DNA of 64,000 nt from Oceanobacillus luteolus (GTDB lineage Bacteria > Bacillota > Bacilli > Bacillales > Amphibacillaceae), in NCBI RefSeq assembly GCF_023715655.1, contig NZ_JAMBON010000008.1, positions 55,881-119,880 of the forward strand, read 5' to 3'. The notes under the pieces were generated by a model that saw nothing but the letters and a program-made list of their open reading frames with translations, was not told where the DNA came from and did no database searches. Below, one piece after another: positions 59,727-64,000 of the stretch (position 1 is the first letter of the stretch; every line of letters starts with the position of its first letter). Position numbers and translations under genes: made by a program.

Positions 59727-60206
59727 ATGAAGATCACGATTATATCTGTAGGTAAATTAAAAGAAAAATATCTCAAACAAGGAATCCAAGAATATTTAAA
59801 ACGCCTTTCTAGTTATGCAAATGTCAATATTGTGGAAGTCGCAGATGAAAAGGCGCCAGAAACATTAAGTGATGCGGAAATGGAAACGGTGAAGCGAAAA
59901 GAAGGGGAACGGATCGTCAGTAACATTCAACCGGATACATTTGTATTTACGCTTGAAATTGAAGGAAAGATGCTTACCTCAGAGCAGTTTGCAGCGAAAC
60001 TGGACGAACTTGCAACATATGGGAAAAGCAAAATTGCATTTGTTATTGGGGGCTCATTAGGAATTAGTGATGAAGTGAAGCAGTGCAGTGATTACGCATT
60101 ATCGTTTTCCAAAATGACATTTCCTCATCAGGTGATGCGCTTGGTGTTGTTGGAGCAGGTGTATCGGGGGTTTAGGATTAATAGGAATGAACCGTATCAC
60201 AAATAG
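59727..60206 (+). CDS. rlmH: 23S rRNA pseudouridine-1915 N3-methyltransferase RlmH
   Basis: This 159-aa SPOUT methyltransferase (OrfX in staphylococci) methylates pseudouridine 1915 of 23S rRNA. From ATG 59727 it starts [20 protein letters not shown]. The SAM knot contains [13 protein letters not shown] and [21 protein letters not shown]. It ends [10 protein letters not shown], the conserved catalytic/C-terminal signature. The stop region doubles as the integration site of SCC-like elements (see the repeats at 60189 and 62465); the reading frame is restored across the junction, so the protein is intact. Confidence 0.97.
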   Translation: MKITIISVGKLKEKYLKQGIQEYLKRLSSYANVNIVEVADEKAPETLSDAEMETVKRKEGERIVSNIQPDTFVFTLEIEGKMLTSEQFAAKLDELATYGKSKIAFVIGGSLGISDEVKQCSDYALSFSKMTFPHQVMRLVLLEQVYRGFRINRNEPYHK

Positions 60207-60213
60207 TGGTAAA
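60189..60213 (+). repeat. Left att repeat of an SCC-like island (3' end of rlmH)
   Basis: The 25 bp beginning GAACCGTATCACAAATAG and ending TGGTAAA are identical to 62465-62489. The first 18 encode Glu-Pro-Tyr-His-Lys-stop of rlmH. Similarity continues, imperfectly, for about 30 bp to the right of both copies. The core TATCACAAAT corresponds to the Tyr-His-Lys codons used by Ccr recombinases in staphylococcal SCC insertion (TATCATAAAT/TATCACAAAT). Ccr use here is inferred from site and geometry. Confidence 0.85.
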
Positions 60214-60346
60214 GCAGAGGGTAGAAGTTCTTATTACAAAGGATTTTCTAAACAAGATTTAAGTCAATCTGTACTTCCTCTTTTCAATTTCTTTATTACC
60301 TATATGTTTAGAATTATAATATATCTTAAAGAGAGGGGGAGTCATA

Positions 60347-61048
60347 ATGAGAAATGCCAACCAAGTAACTTGTGAGAAAAGGACTTATTCTAAAGAATTT
60401 AATTCTCACCAACATAAGTTTGGTCAATTTCTTTTCCCATTACAAGGATCCTTAGATATACAAACAAATTTGCAAGAGATAAACCTGAGACCGGATTATT
60501 GTCTGTACCTTCCTCCAATGCTTGATCCTAAATATTGTTCAGTAGACAGAAACGAATTTTTAATATTAGATATACCAATTCATTATTTGCCAGAGGATAC
60601 AAGCACCATGTATATAGGGCTGGATAAACAATGGTCTTCTATTCGTTATTTGTTATTGGAAGAGGCGAGGAGTCAGAGAAATTCTTCTTCCTTAGTAAAT
60701 TTGACTAAATATGTGACCAACAAACTACATATCTCTAGACTTCCTTCTATTGAATATATTCACAAACATTTTAAGGAGCCCATTAGTTTAGAAACTTTAG
60801 CGAAAATAGAACATTATCACCCAGCGTATTATTCATCATGGTTTAAACAAAAAATGGGAAAAAGCCCAAGTGTGTATATAACTGAACTTCGATTGAGAGA
60901 GGCTAAGCATCTGTTAGTTTCAACAGCATGGTCTATGACAAAGATTAGTGAGGAATTAGGTTTTGAAAATTCTTCATCGTTTACAAGGTGGTTTGTAAGA
61001 TGTGAAGGAATGCCTCCGAAGAAATATAAAATTCTTAATAAAGGATAA
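60347..61048 (+). CDS. AraC-family transcriptional regulator
   Basis: This 233-aa protein has an N-terminal cupin-like sensor (SHQHKFGQFLFPLQGSLDIQ, residues 20-130) and a C-terminal AraC DNA-binding domain with two helix-turn-helices: ISLETLAKIEHYHPAYYSSWFKQKMGKSP in outline and WSMTKISEELGFENSSSFTRWF. It starts at ATG with GGGGGAG five nucleotides upstream. It lies inside the att-bracketed segment directly before the EamA transporter, so it likely controls it. The effector is unknown. Confidence 0.9.
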   Translation: MRNANQVTCEKRTYSKEFNSHQHKFGQFLFPLQGSLDIQTNLQEINLRPDYCLYLPPMLDPKYCSVDRNEFLILDIPIHYLPEDTSTMYIGLDKQWSSIRYLLLEEARSQRNSSSLVNLTKYVTNKLHISRLPSIEYIHKHFKEPISLETLAKIEHYHPAYYSSWFKQKMGKSPSVYITELRLREAKHLLVSTAWSMTKISEELGFENSSSFTRWFVRCEGMPPKKYKILNKG

Positions 61049-61140
61049 AGCGGATATTAAACTTGGTAAAGAAACTTTTTATGGATTTGTTTATCATAAG
61101 TTTAACTATTCTTTTTATCTTTTTTATTGAGGTGAGCAAC

Positions 61141-62031
61141 ATGAAGGGTAAATTGTCTCCTTTTTTAATATTGCTAGCAGCAATTCTTTGGGGGACCACA
61201 GGTACTACGCAGGCACTTGCTCCTGAAGCAGCACACCCGATTGCCATTGGCGCTACTCGCTTAGCAGTAGGGGGTCTATTCTTATTACTTATTGCACTTA
61301 TAACAGGAAAATTGAAATTAATAGATTGGCCAGTCAAAACTATAATAGGGGCTTCTTTATGTATGGCATTATATCAACCGTTATTTTTCTCAGCAGTTTC
61401 GATTACGGGAGTGGCTATTGGAACAGTGGTAGCAATTGGGAGTGCCCCTATTTTATCTGGTTTCTTGGAATGGATGTTTTTCAAAAATCGTCCTTCTAAA
61501 GTTTGGTGGTATTCTACAATTTTATCCATCTTAGGTTGTCTAATGCTATTTATGAATAAAGAATCATTGTATGTAGATCCTATTGGAATAATAATGGCTT
61601 TAGGGGCAGGTTTATCGTTTGCCAGTTATGCTCTTATAAGCAGAGATATGGTTGGAAAATACTCAACTTTATCAGTGGTTGCAGTAGTTTTCACCCTAAG
61701 CGCAATCTGTCTATCACCATTTTTATTTATTTTTGATATGTCTTGGATAATGAGTTTTCGAGGTGTCGGTATAAGCATTCAACTTGGAATAATGGCGACC
61801 GGGGTAGCATATTTCCTTTTTGCCAAAGGACTTGCCCATGTTTCTTCATCTACTGCAGTTACACTTGCGTTGGCAGAACCAATGACAGCAGCGTTATTAG
61901 GGGTTTTCATGTTAGGAGAAAACCTAAACACAATTTCGTGGCTTGGGATTTTCCTTTTAATGCTTGGTATCGGAACATTAATACGGTCTTCCAAAAGTTC
62001 TAGTAGCAAAAATAAACGTAGGGTGGCTTAG
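61141..62031 (+). CDS. EamA/DMT family transporter
   Basis: From ATG 61141 (TTGAGGTG upstream) this 296-aa protein has ten membrane helices in two EamA repeats. The first has LLAAILWGTTGTTQALAP and the second AGLSFASYALISRDMVG and SSTAVTLALAEPMTAALLGVFMLGE. A longer upstream frame lacks a ribosome site. DMT proteins export metabolites or amino acids; the substrate is unknown. It is the cargo gene behind the AraC regulator in the SCC-like segment. Confidence 0.92.
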   Translation: MKGKLSPFLILLAAILWGTTGTTQALAPEAAHPIAIGATRLAVGGLFLLLIALITGKLKLIDWPVKTIIGASLCMALYQPLFFSAVSITGVAIGTVVAIGSAPILSGFLEWMFFKNRPSKVWWYSTILSILGCLMLFMNKESLYVDPIGIIMALGAGLSFASYALISRDMVGKYSTLSVVAVVFTLSAICLSPFLFIFDMSWIMSFRGVGISIQLGIMATGVAYFLFAKGLAHVSSSTAVTLALAEPMTAALLGVFMLGENLNTISWLGIFLLMLGIGTLIRSSKSSSSKNKRRVA

Positions 62032-62067
62032 CAGTGAGTAAACTTGTAAAAAGGTGGTTAAATCATT

Positions 62068-62400
62068 ATGGTAAAAATCGAAGATTTTCTAATACTAGAT
62101 ATTCGTGTTGGCACAATCATAAATGCAACATCTTTTCCTGAAGCGAGAAAACCTGCAATAAAATTAGAAATCGATTTTGGAGAAGAGATTGGCATAAAAT
62201 ATTCGTCTGCACAAATCACACGTAGGTATAATCCTGAAAAACTTTGTGGACGTCAAGTAGTAGGAGTAATTAATTTTCCTCCAATGAGAATTGCAGGGTT
62301 TAAATCTGAAGTATTGGTAATTGGTGCGGTTCCAGAAGATGGGGATGTTATTCTTTTGAAACCTGACGAACTCGTTAGGAATGGAACAAGAATATCATAA
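62068..62400 (+). CDS. csaA: CsaA-type tRNA-binding/chaperone-like protein
   Basis: This 110-aa OB-fold protein has the tRNA-binding-domain look of Csa[47 protein letters not shown] and [15 protein letters not shown]. It starts at ATG with AAAGGTGG upstream and lies 36 bp behind the transporter, probably in the same transcript. B. subtilis CsaA has been linked to protein export as a chaperone. It is the last gene before the right att repeat. Confidence 0.93.
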   Translation: MVKIEDFLILDIRVGTIINATSFPEARKPAIKLEIDFGEEIGIKYSSAQITRRYNPEKLCGRQVVGVINFPPMRIAGFKSEVLVIGAVPEDGDVILLKPDELVRNGTRIS

Positions 62401-62464
62401 TACATTTTTGGTGAATGTATTTTTGAGATTGGTTTAAGGGGTAATATTACCGGTAATTTCCAGA

Positions 62465-62489
62465 GAACCGTATCACAAATAGTGGTAAA
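62465..62489 (+). repeat. Right att repeat of an SCC-like island
   Basis: This is an exact 25-bp copy of 60189-60213, 2,276 bp away in direct orientation. Here it is not part of a gene. Just to the left is a perfect palindrome GGTAATATTACC (62440-62451). To the right, similarity to the DNA after the left copy continues (GAAGTT, TTATTA, AAAGGA blocks), which suggests that a second related element starts here. Confidence 0.85.
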
Positions 62490-62595
62490 ACAAAGAGTGG
62501 AAGTTGTTATTAAAAAGGAATGGTTAGGTAAATTAGGTTCTTAAGTTGTTTAATTAGAGACCTTACTTATAGGTATAATTATTATAAAGTAAACC

Positions 62596-62631
62596 AAAGC
62601 AGGGGTTACAGAGTTATTCCCCTGCTTTTTA
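62596..62631 (+). terminator. Terminator between csaA and the minus-strand pair
   Basis: AAAGCAGGGG (62596-62605) and CCCCTGCTTT (62619-62628) form a 10-bp stem followed by TTATA. It can serve both sides, since A residues flank the left arm. Confidence 0.78.
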
Positions 62632-62653
62632 TACACGTATTAGTTGCTTTCTC

Positions 62654-63175
62654 TCAATCTTTTTTTTGTCCCTTTTGCCTTATTTTATTTACAGCCCAAC
62701 TTATTATGGAATTTGAATTCCTATTTTGAATCATTACTATCTTGCTTTTAATTATTTCTATTACTTCTCTATATATGGTGTCAATATCCTTGAATTTTTC
62801 TCTACCTTCAATATGTGCAATTTTTTCATCCATTTGCTGAATGGAAACTTGCTCTTTAAGGCAATTATCTATTCTTTTAATGATATCTTCTATAGAGGAT
62901 TTAATCTCATCTTCATTAATAGGTAAATCATAAAGTACATTGTTTAATTTGGTTATGATTTTATCATAAGATTTTTCACTACCTCTAATATATTTCCGCT
63001 TATTCTCGCGTGTTTCCTCCGCAATACTTTTTATTCTTGATAGAATGTCAGTATATGTATATTGCATTGTTGTATTTTTAAAATACTTCATCGTCTTAGA
63101 GGCGAAAATCCATGAAATAATAGCCCCACCTAAAGAGACTATACTTGAAATGCTCCCTAAAGTGTTTAAGTCCAA
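62654..63175 (-). CDS. Unrecognised membrane-anchored coiled-coil protein
   Basis: This 173-aa protein starts at TTG, 3 nt after the stop of the upstream gene, with AAAGGATGG about 12 nt before it. One N-terminal hydrophobic segment (about residues 6-30, with SISSIVSLGGAIISWIFASK) is followed by a highly charged, Lys/Glu-rich helical domain and a basic tail (KIRQKGQKKD). I do not recognise the family. Base composition is more AT-rich than the core genes. With its neighbour it forms a two-gene unit in the accessory region right of the att repeat. Confidence 0.75.
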   Translation of the reverse strand: MDLNTLGSISSIVSLGGAIISWIFASKTMKYFKNTTMQYTYTDILSRIKSIAEETRENKRKYIRGSEKSYDKIITKLNNVLYDLPINEDEIKSSIEDIIKRIDNCLKEQVSIQQMDEKIAHIEGREKFKDIDTIYREVIEIIKSKIVMIQNRNSNSIISWAVNKIRQKGQKKD

Positions 63176-63178
63176 TAG

Positions 63179-63547
63179 TTAATTACCATCCTTTTCGCTG
63201 ATAATATGCTTATACTTCGGGAAGTTACCATATAGTGCAGGGAAAACTTCATCCCATCTTCCATCTTCCCAAAGTGCTTTTGCTATATACTCGGCTAAGT
63301 GGTAATCACCTTCGTTACCAGTAATCTCATAAATTCTAGATTCATATTCGCTATTACTAACTTTTTTATTATGATTTATCTGGTCTCTAATTTCGTCCAT
63401 TAGATTCATGATTTCGTTATATTGTCTTTTTGTGATATCGTATTCAAATAGAATCCTGTTGATGTTTGAATCATGAAACATTAGGTCTAACTTAAATTCC
63501 AAATGTTCAACTTTTTCTTCTAATAATCTTACTCTTTCATCGCTCAT
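63179..63547 (-). CDS. Small helical protein, possibly DUF1878-related
   Basis: From ATG 63545-63547 (GAGGATG upstream) this protein has 122 aa. An N-terminal coiled coil (ERVRLLEEKVEHLEFKLDLM) is followed by a helical body with YNEIMNLMDEIRDQI and the block DYHLAEYIAKALWEDGRWDE plus VFPALYGN. The layout recalls DUF1878 proteins (YhaI type) but I cannot confirm it. No membrane segment. It is the first gene of a unit with the membrane protein 3 nt downstream. Confidence 0.7.
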   Translation of the reverse strand: MSDERVRLLEEKVEHLEFKLDLMFHDSNINRILFEYDITKRQYNEIMNLMDEIRDQINHNKKVSNSEYESRIYEITGNEGDYHLAEYIAKALWEDGRWDEVFPALYGNFPKYKHIISEKDGN

Positions 63548-63701
63548 AAATATCATCCTCATATTAGTAGTTTAGTTTAAAGAAAGGTTAATTAATTCCA
63601 CATGTGTACATGCAACTTAAATTTTGCGAACTACTAATTAATCTGTCTATGAATCTATTGACTCTATCAAAAAAGATTTAGTATAAATGAAACGCAGGTA
63701 A

Positions 63702-63761
63702 AATAGTAATTTCGGCCAAACGGGCTTGGGAAAATCATCTCTAATTAATGCATTAAGTTAA
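63702..63761 (+). pseudogene. Relic of a P-loop GTPase gene
   Basis: Between stop codons the plus strand reads NSNFGQTGLGKSSLINALS. GQTGLGKSSLINAL is a classic G1/Walker A motif of dynamin-like or Era-type GTPases. No start, no upstream strand and no downstream G motifs are visible, and a TAA ends it at 63759-63761. It is best seen as a decayed fragment of a larger gene in this accessory region. Confidence 0.6.
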
Positions 63762-63927
63762 AATGTAGCAAAATTCACTCAATTATTGTCATCCATATTA
63801 CTTCCCTCCTGATATATTCAAAATAATTCAAGATTTATATATATTAAATCACTAGCGTTGCATTAATTAAGATTAAATATTAACAAGACCCCGAATTTTC
63901 GCTAATTTACTTTAATGCAAATAAAAA

Positions 63928-63984
63928 GTCCTTTATAATGGATTTATTCAGGTGGTAACCCATCCAAATCCAAAAATAAAGGAC
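63928..63984 (+). other. Long hairpin in front of a possible transposase start
   Basis: GTCCTTTAT (63928-63936) pairs with ATAAAGGAC (63976-63984), and inside it GGATTT (63940-63945) pairs with AAATCC (63966-63971). The structure ends 7 nt before the ATG at 63992 and would hide its ribosome site AAAGGAC. Insertion sequences often carry such leaders to block translation from outside transcripts. Confidence 0.55.
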
Positions 63985-63991
63985 AAATCTC

Positions 63992-64000
63992 ATGGATAAG
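63992..64000 (+). CDS. Start of a gene cut by the window edge, possibly a transposase
   Basis: ATG GAT AAG (Met-Asp-Lys) follows AAAGGAC and a strong leader hairpin at the very end of the window. Only three codons are visible. The transposase suggestion rests on the leader structure and the accessory context, not on protein sequence. The gene-free interval 63548-63927 holds only the GTPase relic. Confidence 0.25.

Noticed and set aside
60187..60375. 62-aa open frame starting inside the left att repeat
   Set aside because: It starts within the rlmH tail, lacks a ribosome site and overlaps the AraC start in another frame; no family features.
60207..62464. CRISPR array or recombinase gene inside the SCC-like segment
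   Set aside because: No regularly spaced repeats and no serine-recombinase motifs are present; the segment is filled by AraC, EamA and csaA.

Overview
The window is a contiguous origin-of-replication region from a low-GC, spore-forming Gram-positive bacterium of the Bacillaceae. Gene order and protein motifs look most like the Oceanobacillus/Virgibacillus group; that placement is inference from gene order, not a database match. Sporulation is indicated by yyaC, spo0J/soj and a Spo0E-like gene. oriC lies around dnaA. Almost all genes left of about 18.9 kb are on the minus strand and almost all to the right are on the plus strand, so both arms are transcribed in the direction of replication.

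Left arm (read outward from oriC): dnaA, dnaN, rlbA, recF, remB, gyrB, gyrA, then a degenerate HD-GYP protein and a D-aspartate-ligase-like ATP-grasp enzyme, guaB, dacA, serS with a serine T-box, tRNA-Ser, proC with a T-box, tRNA-Arg and the end of a membrane protein gene. The rRNA operon and pdxST genes that occupy the B. subtilis equivalents are absent.

Right arm: rpmH, rnpA, yidC, jag, mnmE, mnmG, rsmG, then the chromosome-organisation set noc, soj, spo0J with two perfect parS sites. Next come a DUF554 protein, yyaC, a YkvI-like protein, yyzM, ychF, the rpsF-ssb-rpsR operon with its S6:S18 leader, a DUF1189-like protein, yybS-gdpP-rplI, dnaB, the walRKHIJ operon with an HtrA-like protease, an ABC exporter, DUF3889, GNAT, TraB-family, CNNM/CorC, a Spo0E-like small gene, an OFA-type MFS transporter, a chemoreceptor, a CPA2 antiporter and rlmH.

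The final 4 kb is accessory DNA. The last codons of rlmH (Asn-Glu-Pro-Tyr-His-Lys-stop) contain a sequence that is repeated exactly over 25 bp 2.28 kb further on. This is the site and geometry used by staphylococcal SCC elements (orfX/rlmH). The bracketed segment carries an AraC regulator, an EamA transporter and csaA, but no recombinase. To the right of the second copy lie an unrecognised two-gene membrane/helical pair, a relic of a P-loop GTPase and the start of a possible transposase. Together they suggest a tandem array of SCC-like elements.

A second theme is control of replication. DnaA boxes occur at oriC, in a terminator-like palindrome after dnaN, upstream of mnmE, and in a dense cluster of about ten boxes after the HtrA gene. 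A DnaA-trio unwinding element between dnaA and dnaN, the parS sites and a near-perfect Noc-binding site complete a dense set of chromosome-maintenance signals.
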